This document shows, piece by piece, positions 25,940-35,503 of a DNA stretch of 64,000 nucleotides. Within the stretch, counting starts at the first letter, position 1. The number at the start of each line of letters is the position of its first letter. The notes below the pieces were generated by a model that ran no database searches, was not told the DNA's origin, and was given only the letters and a program-made list of their open reading frames with translations. A program made the translations under genes and the position numbers. The DNA comes from Sporomusa malonica (lineage in GTDB: Bacteria > Bacillota > Negativicutes > Sporomusales > Sporomusaceae), in NCBI RefSeq assembly GCF_900176355.1, contig NZ_FWXI01000003.1:248001-312000 (forward strand). Direction: 5' to 3'.

Positions 25940-27121
25940 ATGAGAGAAGTCGTAATTGTCGCCGCACTGCGAACAGCCATCGGCACCTTCAACGGCGCAC
26001 TGGCCCCTTTATCAGCGACTGAACTAGGCAGCATCGTTATCCGTGCTGCTCTGGAAAAAGTCAATATAGCATCCAATGCCGTTGATGAGGTCATCATGGG
26101 AAATGTTCTGCAGGCAGGTCTGGGACAGAATCCGGCCCGCCAAGCTGCCCTGAAAGCCGGATTGCCTGTTGAAGTACCTGCTTACACCATCAATAAGGTT
26201 TGCGGTTCAGGCCTCAAAGCCGTTAATTTGGCTGCCCAGTCAATTATGGCCGGCGATGCGGACATCATTGTGGCCGGCGGCATGGAAAGCATGACCAATG
26301 CGCCTTATCTTCTGGAAAGCAAAGCTCGTTGGGGATATCGCATGGGTGACAGCAAGCTTATTGATGTCATGATTCGCGATGGCCTATGGTGCGCAACCAA
26401 TGACTATCATATGGGAATCACTGCCGAAAACATTGCTGCCAAATATGGCATTACTCGGGAAGAGCAAGACAAGTTGGCTGCCGAATCACAGGAAAAAGCA
26501 ATCAAAGCCATCGACAGCGGTGCTTTCACCCAGGAGATTGTACCGGTAACCATTAAAGGCAAGAAAGGCGATACTGTCTTTGCCGCAGATGAGTTTCCCA
26601 AGCGGGGCACATCTGCCGAATCACTTGCCACACTGCGGACAGCCTTCAAAAAAGACGGTACGGTAACTGCAGGCAATGCGTCAGGTATTAACGATGGTGC
26701 TGCCGCCCTTGTTATTATGTCTGGCGAAAAGGCCAAAGCTCTCGGGCTCAAACCACTGGCACGGATTGCCGGTTATGGTTCTGGCGGGGTAGACCCTTCC
26801 ATCATGGGTATGGGACCTGTGCCTGCAAGCCAAAGAGCACTGGCTAAAGCCGGATTGACTGTGGCCGATATCGACCTTTTTGAAGCCAATGAAGCCTTTG
26901 CCGCCCAATTCCTGGCTGTTGGCAAGGAACTCGGGCTACCGAAAGAAAAAATCAACGTCCATGGTGGTGCCACTGCTTTAGGACACCCGATTGGCGCCAG
27001 TGGTGCCCGCATCCTTGTTACACTTCTCCACGCCATGCAGCAGCGTGAGGCCAAGCGCGGTTTAGCCACACTGTGTATCGGCGGCGGCCAGGGAATTGCC
27101 ACCATTGTAGAACGAATCTAA
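25940..27121 (+). CDS. Acetyl-CoA C-acetyltransferase (thiolase)
   Basis: 393 residues, full-length thiolase II. The acyl-accepting Cys is in [11 protein letters not shown] (about residue 88), with the [13 protein letters not shown] block and C-terminal CIGGGQG holding the second Cys. AGGAGG lies before the ATG. It splits acetoacetyl-CoA with CoA into two acetyl-CoA, the last step of phloroglucinol breakdown, and could also run in reverse. First gene of a three-gene operon with the lyase and dehydrogenase, 25 and 14 bases apart. Confidence 0.96.
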   Translation: MREVVIVAALRTAIGTFNGALAPLSATELGSIVIRAALEKVNIASNAVDEVIMGNVLQAGLGQNPARQAALKAGLPVEVPAYTINKVCGSGLKAVNLAAQSIMAGDADIIVAGGMESMTNAPYLLESKARWGYRMGDSKLIDVMIRDGLWCATNDYHMGITAENIAAKYGITREEQDKLAAESQEKAIKAIDSGAFTQEIVPVTIKGKKGDTVFAADEFPKRGTSAESLATLRTAFKKDGTVTAGNASGINDGAAALVIMSGEKAKALGLKPLARIAGYGSGGVDPSIMGMGPVPASQRALAKAGLTVADIDLFEANEAFAAQFLAVGKELGLPKEKINVHGGATALGHPIGASGARILVTLLHAMQQREAKRGLATLCIGGGQGIATIVERI

Positions 27122-27146
27122 AAAATAATTACGAGGTGAACCACTC

Positions 27147-27971
27147 ATGGAAAAAACCATTATTACTGTCGCAACAACTGGAGCTTGGCCGACTAAGGAA
27201 CACAACCCCAATATTCCGCTGACTCCCCGGGAAATTGCCAACGATGTATATGAATGCTGGCAGGCAGGCGCGGCTGTAGCTCACCTGCATATGCGTGACG
27301 ACGAAGGCAAAGGCACTATGTGCAAAGAGAAATTCCGCGAAACGGTTGAACTTATCCGCGGCAAATGTGATATCATCCTTAACCTTACCACCTCCGGCGA
27401 CCTTCACGCTACCGATGAGACCAGAATGGCTCATTTAATAGAGCTCAAGCCGGAAATGGCCTCTTATGACGCCGGTTCAATGAACTGGATGCATAACAGT
27501 TTGTTTCTGAACCCGCCTCAGTTCCTTGAGAAGCTTGGCAAAACCATGCTTGAAAATGGCGTAAAACCAGAAATCGAAATTTTCGACGCCGGTATGATTT
27601 ACAACTCGCTCTACTATATGAAAAAGGGCGTTCTTGCTCAACCGGCACACTATCAGTTCGTTTTAGGTGCGGCTGGCGGTACTGCCGCTACTATCGAAAA
27701 CCTGGTTTATCTCAAAGCCTTACTGCCCCAAGGATCTACCTGGTCAGCTTTGGGCATCGGGAACGGTCATGTGCCAATTATGTTTGCTGCTATTGCCATG
27801 GGCGGTCATATCCGCGTCGGCATGGAAGATAATGTGTACTATGCTAAAAATCAGTTGGCAAAGTCCAACACTGAATTTGTCGCCCGGGCGGTAAGAGTAG
27901 TTAAAGAAGCAAACAAAGCAGTAGCTACCCCAGCCGAAGCCAGAGAAATCTTAGGTCTTGCAAAGAAATAA
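27147..27971 (+). CDS. BKACE-family lyase, probable triacetate acetoacetate-lyase
   Basis: 274 residues of the beta-keto acid cleavage enzyme family (3-keto-5-aminohexanoate cleavage type). The zinc-binding HLH (AVAHLHMRDDEG) is near residue 46, with family blocks NLTTSGD, SYDAGSMNW and EIEIFDAGM. The family condenses a beta-keto acid with acetyl-CoA to give acetoacetyl-CoA and a shorter acid. In the phloroglucinol pathway this step cleaves 3,5-dioxohexanoate (triacetate) to acetoacetate and acetoacetyl-CoA, matching the dehydrogenase downstream and thiolase upstream. Lysine fermentation is less likely because no other kam/kdd genes are present; a carnitine-type route is a weaker alternative. 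Confidence 0.85.
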   Translation: MEKTIITVATTGAWPTKEHNPNIPLTPREIANDVYECWQAGAAVAHLHMRDDEGKGTMCKEKFRETVELIRGKCDIILNLTTSGDLHATDETRMAHLIELKPEMASYDAGSMNWMHNSLFLNPPQFLEKLGKTMLENGVKPEIEIFDAGMIYNSLYYMKKGVLAQPAHYQFVLGAAGGTAATIENLVYLKALLPQGSTWSALGIGNGHVPIMFAAIAMGGHIRVGMEDNVYYAKNQLAKSNTEFVARAVRVVKEANKAVATPAEAREILGLAKK

Positions 27972-27985
27972 CTAGGAGACGAACT

Positions 27986-28936
27986 ATGATTAAAAATATT
28001 GGTGTTATCGGTGCAGGCACTATGGGGCACGGCATTGCTTTATCCTTTGCCCTGTACGGCTATGATGTAACTTTATATGATGCCTATGAAAATCAGTTGA
28101 AGAAAGCAATGACAGAGATCGCCGATGAGCTCGCACTCCTGGCTGAAGAACAATTCATTGAGACTGACTCCATTGCAGCCACGCTTGACCGGATTAAGGT
28201 TTACAGTGATTTACAGCAGGCTGTTCAAGACAGAGATTATATTATTGAAGCCACTCCGGAAATACTGGAGCTCAAACAAAATTTGTTCAAACAATTAGAT
28301 GAACTCTGCCCTGCGCATACTATCCTGGCAAGCAACACGTCCAGCCTCAAACTGGATGGCATGATGGCTCTGATTTCGGACGAGCGTAAACAGCGTATGA
28401 TTGTTAACCATTGGTATAACCCTGCCCACCTTATGCCTATTGTTGAACTCTCTTGTTTTGGCAATATGCCTTTGGCGCTTTATACCGAGGTTGAGCAGTT
28501 ACACGCTTCCATCAAAAAGCAAACAGTCAAAGTCCTTAAAGACGTCCCCGGACTGGTAGCCAACCGTATTCAGCAGGGTGTTGCCAGAGAGGTCTTTTCC
28601 CTCATTGAAATGGGTGTTGCCGAACCTGCCGACATTGACAAGGCTCTTAAGTTCGGTCCCGCCTTCCGCTATGCCACGACCGGCCAGTTAGAGGTTGCCG
28701 ATTTCGGGGGCCTTGATATCTGGAGCATTGTCGGCGACAATCTGTTAAAAGAGATGGACAATCGCCTGGGTGCCAACGACCTCTTAAAACAAAAGGTAGC
28801 CGAAGGCAAGCTTGGTATTAAAACCGGCGAAGGTTTCTACAAGTATGCCGGGAATGAAATCCCTGATATTAAAAAAAGGTTTATGAAAAAACTGATCCAT
28901 CAATTGAAGGCTTCAGAGTATTACACACAGGGATAA
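27986..28936 (+). CDS. 3-hydroxyacyl-CoA dehydrogenase-family enzyme, probable 3-hydroxy-5-oxohexanoate dehydrogenase
   Basis: 316 residues. The N-terminal Rossmann fold (GVIGAGTMGHGIA) and catalytic region (NHWYNPAHLMPIVELS), then a C-terminal helical domain (GPAFRYATTGQLEVADFGGLDIW). The active-site segment differs from that of 3-hydroxybutyryl-CoA dehydrogenases (usually HFFNP), in keeping with a free acid substrate rather than a CoA ester. Following thiolase and BKACE in one operon, oxidation of 3-hydroxy-5-oxohexanoate to triacetate is the best fit. Carnitine dehydrogenase belongs to the same family and is the main alternative. Confidence 0.82.
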   Translation: MIKNIGVIGAGTMGHGIALSFALYGYDVTLYDAYENQLKKAMTEIADELALLAEEQFIETDSIAATLDRIKVYSDLQQAVQDRDYIIEATPEILELKQNLFKQLDELCPAHTILASNTSSLKLDGMMALISDERKQRMIVNHWYNPAHLMPIVELSCFGNMPLALYTEVEQLHASIKKQTVKVLKDVPGLVANRIQQGVAREVFSLIEMGVAEPADIDKALKFGPAFRYATTGQLEVADFGGLDIWSIVGDNLLKEMDNRLGANDLLKQKVAEGKLGIKTGEGFYKYAGNEIPDIKKRFMKKLIHQLKASEYYTQG

Positions 28937-28947
28937 ATCAATATCCG

Positions 28948-28990
28948 AAAACACAGGTGCCTGCACATCAGCTGACATCTGTGTTTTTTT
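28948..28990. terminator. Bidirectional terminator between thiolase operon and NCS2 permease
   Basis: AAAACACAGGTG pairs with CATCTGTGTTTT, followed on the plus strand by a run of T. It lies between two convergent genes. Confidence 0.82.
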
Positions 28991-28996
28991 TATCCA

Positions 28997-30334
28997 TTAG
29001 TTCATTAGTAAAATTTGCTCAAGAACAATGCATACGATTATGCCATCCACCATACCGTTAAGCAGCATATAGCGAAACAACGGCGGTAAATTATTAAAGA
29101 CCTCCTGAGGTAAGAACATTACCCCGACACCTACCATTAACGATATACCCAATATATACATTTCCCGGTTAGTTAAATTGACCTTAGAGAATTCTTTTAT
29201 CCCCATCCCTAGAATCAGACAGAAAACAACAAACATCACCGAATTGCCAACAGCAGGTGGTATGGCGGCAAAAAAAACGCCAACCTGCGGAAAAATCCCT
29301 AAAATAGTTATTAGCGCAGCACCTGCAATAAAAGGTTTTCTTGATGCCACGCCAGTCATTGACGTAAACCCGATCGCCGATGCATAAGGAATAAACCCAA
29401 TTACCGCCCCGAGGCCGGCAAAAATGTCTGAAACACCGGTAAAAATTGCGCCTCGATTGAACATGGCTGGTTTAAGCGGTTCACCGGTCACTGCGCTCAT
29501 ACCCAGAATACTTGCAATTAAGTTGGAAAAAAGCAGCAATGCAGCAAAAACACAGGCAAGAATAACCCCGAGGTCAAAGGTCGGCGTACCCCATGCAAAT
29601 ATTTCAGGCGCAGCTGGTAGTTGAGTACTATATTGGTTTATCTGCGGCGCGATACCAAAGATGAGAGCTGTAATCCAGCCAAAGACGACGCCAATAAGAA
29701 CGGCTATACTCTGAAAAAAGCCCCTGCCTTTCAAAGTGATCCACATGATCAACCCGGTAGTAATGACAAAGGCTAGCAAACTATTGAAATCCACCATATG
29801 ATTGGTGCTGTTTAATCCCAGCATACCTTTTATCATGGCCGGACTAAGCTGCAGACACATCAAAACAAGAAAAACACCATTTACCAGGGGACTAAAAATC
29901 TTGACAACCATTCCCGCCATTCCGGTAACTCCGATCAGGATGCACACAATTCCTGCGATGATAAAACCCAGCTCTATATCGGTCCGCAGAATCTCCAGCG
30001 GTTTTCCCAGACTTGGTGCCGAAGTGGCCAAAGTAATTAATAAGCCGTACCACAGGCCTGCCGGCCCTTCCATGATAGGAAACCGGTGACCCCATAGCGA
30101 CTGAAATATGGATACGATTCCACACAGAATAAATGTCCGCTGTACCAAGCCGGCTAACCCCAGCTGATCAAGTCCCAGGTATCCGCCCACGATGACCGGC
30201 AAAATAGCAGCATTGGCCAGAAAGTATGTCAAATGCTGCACACTATAGGAAATCAGCTCCTTCAGGGGAAGGTTATCATCTAAACCATATCTCATCCCTG
30301 ACTGCTGCATCAGCTTGCTGCTGTCCTGGCTCAT
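28997..30334 (-). CDS. NCS2-family permease
   Basis: 445 residues from the ATG at 30332-30334 (MSQDSSKLMQQSG), with AGGAGG upstream; the 123 extra codons of the open frame overlap the transhydroxylase small-subunit gene and are not protein-like. It is hydrophobic with about 12-14 membrane segments and NCS2 blocks (YSVQHLTYFLANAAILPVIVGG; IPYASAIGFTSMTGVASRKPF). It is the third gene after the transhydroxylase subunits, 145 bases downstream, so it may import a trihydroxybenzene or a related compound; the family is known for purines and pyrimidines, so this is inference. Confidence 0.88.
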   Translation of the reverse strand: MSQDSSKLMQQSGMRYGLDDNLPLKELISYSVQHLTYFLANAAILPVIVGGYLGLDQLGLAGLVQRTFILCGIVSIFQSLWGHRFPIMEGPAGLWYGLLITLATSAPSLGKPLEILRTDIELGFIIAGIVCILIGVTGMAGMVVKIFSPLVNGVFLVLMCLQLSPAMIKGMLGLNSTNHMVDFNSLLAFVITTGLIMWITLKGRGFFQSIAVLIGVVFGWITALIFGIAPQINQYSTQLPAAPEIFAWGTPTFDLGVILACVFAALLLFSNLIASILGMSAVTGEPLKPAMFNRGAIFTGVSDIFAGLGAVIGFIPYASAIGFTSMTGVASRKPFIAGAALITILGIFPQVGVFFAAIPPAVGNSVMFVVFCLILGMGIKEFSKVNLTNREMYILGISLMVGVGVMFLPQEVFNNLPPLFRYMLLNGMVDGIIVCIVLEQILLMN

Positions 30335-30370
30335 GCGATTGTCCTCCTGAATGTTAATGAACCAGGGAAT

Positions 30371-30466
30371 GGAAGATTGCCATGCTGCCCCTTTACCACT
30401 ACAGGATGACGGAATTTTTCGTTCCCTCTTCCGATATCGCGCCGGGATACAGCGCGGCAATCTTCC
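30371..30466. repeat. Long-range inverted repeat between transhydroxylase and permease genes
   Basis: GGAAGATTGCC (30371-30381) and its exact complement (30456-30466) enclose 74 bases, with weaker inner pairing. It could form an mRNA structure that sets the level of the permease relative to the enzyme. No T tract is present. Confidence 0.4.
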
Positions 30467-30479
30467 TATAATTAGTGAA

Positions 30480-31319
30480 CTATCCCAGGTATACAGTACC
30501 AATATTCTGACTGGTAGTGATTTCAACTGTCGCAGTGGCCTTCTCAAACCCCAGCATCTCAATTTCAATAGTATAAGGGCCACTGTTTTCAGGCAGGTTA
30601 TCAATCTTAAAGTCACCGAAGTTGTCGGTAAGCACCTCAGAAAGTTTTTTCTCGTCACGGAACAGGGTAACTTTAGCGCCTTCGACACAGTCAACAACAC
30701 CACTGCTATTTACAGCGACACTCCCAGCGATAAAACACTTAGTAAATCGGTATAAATTCTTGTAATACACACTAGGACGCGTATTATACTCCGGCTGCAA
30801 AACCTCCAAATTATCGGCCTGACAGATACGACTCATTTCGGCATCTTCCACATATTCCACCTTAAGCGCGCCGGTAGGACAGGCTTGCACACAACGAGGC
30901 TTTTTCCACCCCTGATCAAGAAGGTGGGCGCAAAAACTGCACTTTTGCGGAACATCATGTTCTTCATTCCACCAGATCGCTTGATAAGGGCAGGCTTTGA
31001 CCAGTTCTTTCTGGCCTTTAGCTTTATTCGGGTCAATGCTAACAACACCGTCAGGACGTTTGGCAATACTGCCGCGGGATGCTTTAATACAGGGAGCATC
31101 CTCGCAATGCATGCAGGTAGTCGGCCGGTAGGCTACATCAATAAGTGGGTACTGCCCCCGCTCTTTGCGCATGATATTTATCCAGCGATGGCCATGTCTG
31201 GGCTGGGGCCGGGTATAACCCGGCCAATCATTATCAACATGCTCATCTTTGCAAGATAAGAAACAATTATTGCAGTCTACACACTTTTCAACATCAATAA
31301 TTAAATGCCACTTTTTCAC
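30480..31319 (-). CDS. Pyrogallol-phloroglucinol transhydroxylase, iron-sulfur subunit
   Basis: 279 residues starting at GTG 31317-31319, with GGAGAGGAG eight bases upstream; GTGA overlaps the stop of the large subunit. Three [4Fe-4S] sites are indicated by [29 protein letters not shown] and CSFCAH...CVQACP. A C-terminal Cna-B-like beta domain (about residues 195-279; [26 protein letters not shown]) follows. Both the cluster arrangement and the extra beta domain match the small subunit of the Pelobacter acidigallici enzyme, including the linker YYKNLYRF. It works with the molybdopterin subunit in the cytosol, as no signal peptide is present. Confidence 0.93.
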   Translation of the reverse strand: MKKWHLIIDVEKCVDCNNCFLSCKDEHVDNDWPGYTRPQPRHGHRWINIMRKERGQYPLIDVAYRPTTCMHCEDAPCIKASRGSIAKRPDGVVSIDPNKAKGQKELVKACPYQAIWWNEEHDVPQKCSFCAHLLDQGWKKPRCVQACPTGALKVEYVEDAEMSRICQADNLEVLQPEYNTRPSVYYKNLYRFTKCFIAGSVAVNSSGVVDCVEGAKVTLFRDEKKLSEVLTDNFGDFKIDNLPENSGPYTIEIEMLGFEKATATVEITTSQNIGTVYLG

Positions 31320-34285
31320 GAAACGCTCTCCTCTCCGCCCCATTTGCCAACTTCAACAAGACAGGAATTAGCCGCCATGGCATGGGATTTTTTAATCATC
31401 ATCCGGCTTGGCGTCAATAGGTTGATACATCCGCCAAGATCTGGCGACTTTCCGGGTTCTCCTGCCGGCTTATATACTGCTGAAGACTCGTAAGAATGTA
31501 CGGTTCCCGGCGGAATTCGTTCAGTCAATTGTGCTGCGCAAACAACGGCACCACGATCATTGAATACCTTAACCAGATCGTTTTCTTTGATACCCCGGGC
31601 CGCTGCATCGCTGGAATTGATTCTGACAATCCAGTAATAATGCCCGTTGATCAGCACCCGATGATCCTTAATATCGTTGATGGCACTGTCTTTGCCATCA
31701 CTTTGCGTATGGAAGGTGAATTTGGGGTGAGGTGAAATCAGTTGCAATGGGTACTTAGCAAACAGCTCAGGCGAATGTGGCCCTTCCCAGGCAGGATTAT
31801 ATTTCATAATTGGCGGCCGGTCGGGGTCATTTGGGTCAAAGCGTTTTAGACTGGAAGATTCAAACTCGATTTTGCCTGATTGTGTTTGCAGCCCCATACG
31901 GTATTCGCCTGTATAGTCAGCTGGAGCCGGAAACGGCTCAGGGGTATCTTTCGCACGGCCTTCAGCATACCAGCGAAAAGACACCGGATCACGGCGATTC
32001 TCTGGCAGTGGCGGAATAACATAATAGCCTTTTTTGAGAAACTTCTTCCAGGAGAGACGGTTTGGCAGGTCGGTGCCGTCAAATAATCGCTTGCACCATT
32101 CCAGTTCGGTAGATCCCTCAGAGTAGACTGAACCCAGCCCCAACCGTTTAGAGAGTTCCAGAAAGATTTCAATATCTGATTTTGATTCACCCAGCGGCTC
32201 AATACATTTATGCTGCAGCACAGCCACACGGTGATTCACCTGCGTAAACGAGTGATAAATGTAGCCCCCGCAGTTAGCAAATTCGCTGATGTCCCAACGC
32301 TCGAAATTAGTACAGGCCGGCAGGATAACATCGGCAAACTGGGCCTCTCCTTCAAACCAGATCGACTGGTTGACAACGAACTCCAGGCCATCTGACCGGT
32401 ACATGTTTACGTAGCGGTTGGTATCAACCATTGTGCCGATATGTGAGCCGCCATATTTATAGTACATTTTTACCGGTGAGTGACCAGGGGACGGGTATTG
32501 GAACGGGAAGAACTGACCTTCGATTGTCTTGGCGTCAGCCGACCAGCCTTCGCAGCGGCCTTCCATGATGGCTTCAGGTATCTTGAGGCGCGGCACCCCT
32601 TGATTAACCGTATTCATGGTCACGATATTGGGCATCCGCTGATATAAATTAAGGAAGTTGCCTGTACCAAAAATATCGCCGGAAAAACCACCCTCGGCGT
32701 ATCCTGGGAAGTAGAAACGTGTGTCAACCGGTGTCCCCTGCTGCATGCCGCCCATATTAACCCCCGGCTTGCCTAACCCCTGCATAGCCATCAGACATAC
32801 CATGCCTCTGGCCCAGTCTGTTCCGGTGGCAGTACGGCAAGCACCGCCGAAGCCGATAATCCCGCCGGCAGCCAGATAGGTTTTTTTACGGCCCCATTCC
32901 CGCGCCAGTGCTCTGATATCTTTAGCGGGAATACCGGTCTCCTGCTCCTGCCATTCCGGGGTTTTAGGTACACCATCCTCTTTACCAAGTACATAGTCTT
33001 GCCATTTTTTAAAACCGGTGGTACGCTCAGCCACATATTCTTTATCATAGAGGTTTTCGGTCATCCAGACGTAGGCAATCGCTAAGACCATAGCACTGTC
33101 TGTTCCCGGCTTAGGTGCCAGCCACTTGCCGCCCATCAGACCGGCAGTATGGTTGTAGTATGGATCAACATGGACAATCTTGATGCCCAGCTCTTTCAGC
33201 CACTGCCGACGCACTGTCCCTTCCTGAGCACCATACACCCCGCTGGTAGATTCCGGGTCACTTGACCAGAAAACAATCATTTCACAGTTTTGGAGACAGT
33301 CTTCCACCAAATTGTAGGTTTCCGAGCCGCCATTACGGGCGCTTTGTCCCCAGTGATGAGTTGCCCCCCAGAACCAGCCTTCCCAGCTGTCAGGATTATG
33401 CACTACCGGTGTCCAGCCGATAGCATTGAAAAATCTCAATCTGGCGCTCAGCCAATAGCCTAATGCCCCCCAGGTATGGTGGGAGCCGCTGCCGTTCATA
33501 ATGGCTCCAGGGCCATGATCTTTTTTTACCCGCTTAATTTCGTTAACCACAATAGTAAGTGCTTCATCCCAGCTAATCCGCTCATAGCCGGATATCCCCC
33601 GGTTTTGCGGGTTTCTCTCGCCATTCGGATCAAAGTCTACCCGTTTCATCGGATAGAGCAGACGATCAGGCGAATAAATCATGGATTTCCAGGCTAACGT
33701 ATGGGGATTAACAGTAGTTTTCTTAGGTGGTGAAAAAGTCTTGCCTCTGGCTTTGACCACCCAGGGCTCGGCATCCTCTTCATCAAATTCAATCGGGGTG
33801 ATGCGGATGATCTTGCCGTCCTTGACATAGACAAAAACCGGGCCGCCGTTAGTATTGCTGGTATAGCGCTTGACACCCTTACCCATGTCCACGCCATATT
33901 CAGGGTCAATATTCATAGTCATATTCAAGGTCTCGGCAAACCAGAGTGTCAGTTCGTCCGGCCCTTGCATGTCGATCTGAAAATGTTTGGCTGCACTGAT
34001 AAATTCCAATTGAGTCTTTGTCGGACTCATCAGCCTTACAGCAGTCTCCGCATCTTCAAATATCATAGCAACATCTGGGTTATCATATATACCTGCTTTG
34101 GAAGAAACCTTGCCATCTTTAATAATAAAATATCTGCCTTGAGAATTATCACGCAGTTTAATTTGGGCTATCAGATTTTTTTCTTTCAGCCGCTTGGTAA
34201 AGGTTTTCGATCTCATTGACGTCATCTTTAAAATTTTTTCTAGACCGAAAAGAATAACAGAAAATTGCGTACTTTCAAGCGCCAT
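31316..34285 (-). CDS. Pyrogallol-phloroglucinol transhydroxylase, molybdopterin subunit with N-terminal SCP2-like domain
   Basis: 989 residues from ATG 34283-34285 (MALESTQ), with GGAG nine bases upstream. From about residue 135 it matches the large subunit of Pelobacter transhydroxylase, a DMSO reductase-family enzyme that moves a hydroxyl group to turn pyrogallol into phloroglucinol. Visible markers: His in GSGSHHTWG (about 269-270), Asp299-Ser300 in NPDSWEGW at the molybdenum, [33 protein letters not shown] and [12 protein letters not shown]. It lacks an N-terminal iron-sulfur motif, as does the Pelobacter protein. The first 120 residues form an SCP2-like domain that the Pelobacter protein does not have. 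No Tat signal is seen. First gene of the transhydroxylase operon, divergent from a LysR gene. Confidence 0.93.
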   Translation of the reverse strand: MALESTQFSVILFGLEKILKMTSMRSKTFTKRLKEKNLIAQIKLRDNSQGRYFIIKDGKVSSKAGIYDNPDVAMIFEDAETAVRLMSPTKTQLEFISAAKHFQIDMQGPDELTLWFAETLNMTMNIDPEYGVDMGKGVKRYTSNTNGGPVFVYVKDGKIIRITPIEFDEEDAEPWVVKARGKTFSPPKKTTVNPHTLAWKSMIYSPDRLLYPMKRVDFDPNGERNPQNRGISGYERISWDEALTIVVNEIKRVKKDHGPGAIMNGSGSHHTWGALGYWLSARLRFFNAIGWTPVVHNPDSWEGWFWGATHHWGQSARNGGSETYNLVEDCLQNCEMIVFWSSDPESTSGVYGAQEGTVRRQWLKELGIKIVHVDPYYNHTAGLMGGKWLAPKPGTDSAMVLAIAYVWMTENLYDKEYVAERTTGFKKWQDYVLGKEDGVPKTPEWQEQETGIPAKDIRALAREWGRKKTYLAAGGIIGFGGACRTATGTDWARGMVCLMAMQGLGKPGVNMGGMQQGTPVDTRFYFPGYAEGGFSGDIFGTGNFLNLYQRMPNIVTMNTVNQGVPRLKIPEAIMEGRCEGWSADAKTIEGQFFPFQYPSPGHSPVKMYYKYGGSHIGTMVDTNRYVNMYRSDGLEFVVNQSIWFEGEAQFADVILPACTNFERWDISEFANCGGYIYHSFTQVNHRVAVLQHKCIEPLGESKSDIEIFLELSKRLGLGSVYSEGSTELEWCKRLFDGTDLPNRLSWKKFLKKGYYVIPPLPENRRDPVSFRWYAEGRAKDTPEPFPAPADYTGEYRMGLQTQSGKIEFESSSLKRFDPNDPDRPPIMKYNPAWEGPHSPELFAKYPLQLISPHPKFTFHTQSDGKDSAINDIKDHRVLINGHYYWIVRINSSDAAARGIKENDLVKVFNDRGAVVCAAQLTERIPPGTVHSYESSAVYKPAGEPGKSPDLGGCINLLTPSRMMIKKSHAMAANSCLVEVGKWGGEESVS

Positions 34286-34488
34286 AGTATTCTTCTCCTT
34301 TGAAATAACTTCCATCACTACAGCCTAATAATACCGCAATCCGCTTTTCCTGGGAAATACCGTGTATGACTAAGCTTATAACAAAAAAGTATTACGTTCG
34401 TGCACGCGCGTTTTTACATAAAATTACTTCCCCTTGCCACCCAATCATTTTATACTATTGTTATAGTGTAATTCTGTTAGGAGGTACC

Positions 34489-35388
34489 ATGGAAATCCAG
34501 TTGTTGCGCGAATTCGTATGCCTTGCAGAACATTTAAACTTCAGTACAGCTGCCAAGCAGTTGTTCATTGCCCAGCCTGTTCTCAGCAGACACATCGCTG
34601 ATTTGGAATATGCACTCGGAGTGCAGCTGTTTGCGCGAAATAAGCAAAGTGTTAATCTAACACCAATTGGCGCGGTGGTCCTTGCAGAGACAAAGTCTAT
34701 TCTTACGCACTATGATGAAGGCATCCAAAAAATCCGGCTTGCAGTTGCCGGATTCGCAGGTCAGCTAAAGATCGGCTTTTTGGGAGCACCTGTTAAAAAC
34801 TTTTTTCCAGCGTTAATTTCGCGCTTTCGCAACACTTACCCCAGTGTCGATTTACAATTAAACCAGTTAAATCTGGGAGCACTGGCCAATGCGCTAAAAC
34901 GAGGGGATATCGACATCGGCTTTACATTATCTTTTGACTTGGCGAAGATGACCGGGCTTTGCTGGAAGACCATTTGTTCCGATTCGCTTGCCGTAGTCCT
35001 GCGTCACGACCATCCTGCCGCCACCAATCATCCGGTCAGGTTATCAACACTATCCCAGGAGAACTTCATCATTTTGGCACCTGAGGAATCTCCCGGTCTT
35101 CATAACCAGATTATCTCCCTTTGTGAAGCGAATGGCTTCTCACCAAACATCGCCAAGCTTTCGGCCTTTCCTGAGAACGCTTTACTTATGGTCGAATCAG
35201 CAATCGGAGTTGCCATTTTACCACGCCATATTAAAGTATACGCAGGCCCTGAGCTTCGCTTTTGTGATATAGCCGGCAGCGGCACAGGGTTTGATCTAGT
35301 TGTCGCCTGGACAGAGGTTCATTACAATCCAGCCATTCCTTTGTTTCTTCAGGAACTGGAAAGCCTGCAATTATCTACTAAGCGCTAG
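34489..35388 (+). CDS. LysR-family regulator, probable regulator of the transhydroxylase operon
   Basis: 299 residues from ATG 34489 (MEIQLLREFVCLAEHLNF), with AGGAGG just before it; the 41 codons upstream in the open frame lie in the promoter region. N-terminal helix-turn-helix and effector domain, ending in NPAIPLFLQELE. It is divergent from the transhydroxylase genes over about 200 bases in which no sigma-54 motif is found, so the upper and lower pathways appear to be controlled by different regulators. A trihydroxybenzene or gallate-like inducer is inferred from context only. Confidence 0.92.
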   Translation: MEIQLLREFVCLAEHLNFSTAAKQLFIAQPVLSRHIADLEYALGVQLFARNKQSVNLTPIGAVVLAETKSILTHYDEGIQKIRLAVAGFAGQLKIGFLGAPVKNFFPALISRFRNTYPSVDLQLNQLNLGALANALKRGDIDIGFTLSFDLAKMTGLCWKTICSDSLAVVLRHDHPAATNHPVRLSTLSQENFIILAPEESPGLHNQIISLCEANGFSPNIAKLSAFPENALLMVESAIGVAILPRHIKVYAGPELRFCDIAGSGTGFDLVVAWTEVHYNPAIPLFLQELESLQLSTKR

Positions 35389-35450
35389 CTATACACAGCA
35401 GATTGAATAATGTCGCTTCTGAAATGCTATAGTTTTTCTGATCATAATAA

Positions 35451-35495
35451 ATCAGGGGCTGTGCCGAAACCTTTGGTTTCAGCACAGCCCCTGAT
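35451..35495. terminator. Bidirectional terminator between LysR and UROD genes
   Basis: ATCAGGGGCTGTGCCGAAACC and its near-perfect complement form a 21-base stem around TTT. It ends two convergent transcripts and resembles in design the hairpin at 5170-5214. Confidence 0.85.
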
Positions 35496-35503
35496 ATTAA
35501 AGA

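Noticed and set aside
27147..28936. Lysine fermentation (3-keto-5-aminohexanoate cleavage) as the role of the BKACE/dehydrogenase pair
   Set aside because: No aminomutase or 3,5-diaminohexanoate dehydrogenase genes are nearby, while all steps of phloroglucinol breakdown are.
30335..30703. N-terminal extension of 123 codons on the NCS2 permease frame
   Set aside because: It overlaps the transhydroxylase small-subunit gene, lacks protein-like composition, and a strong ribosome site marks the ATG at 30334.
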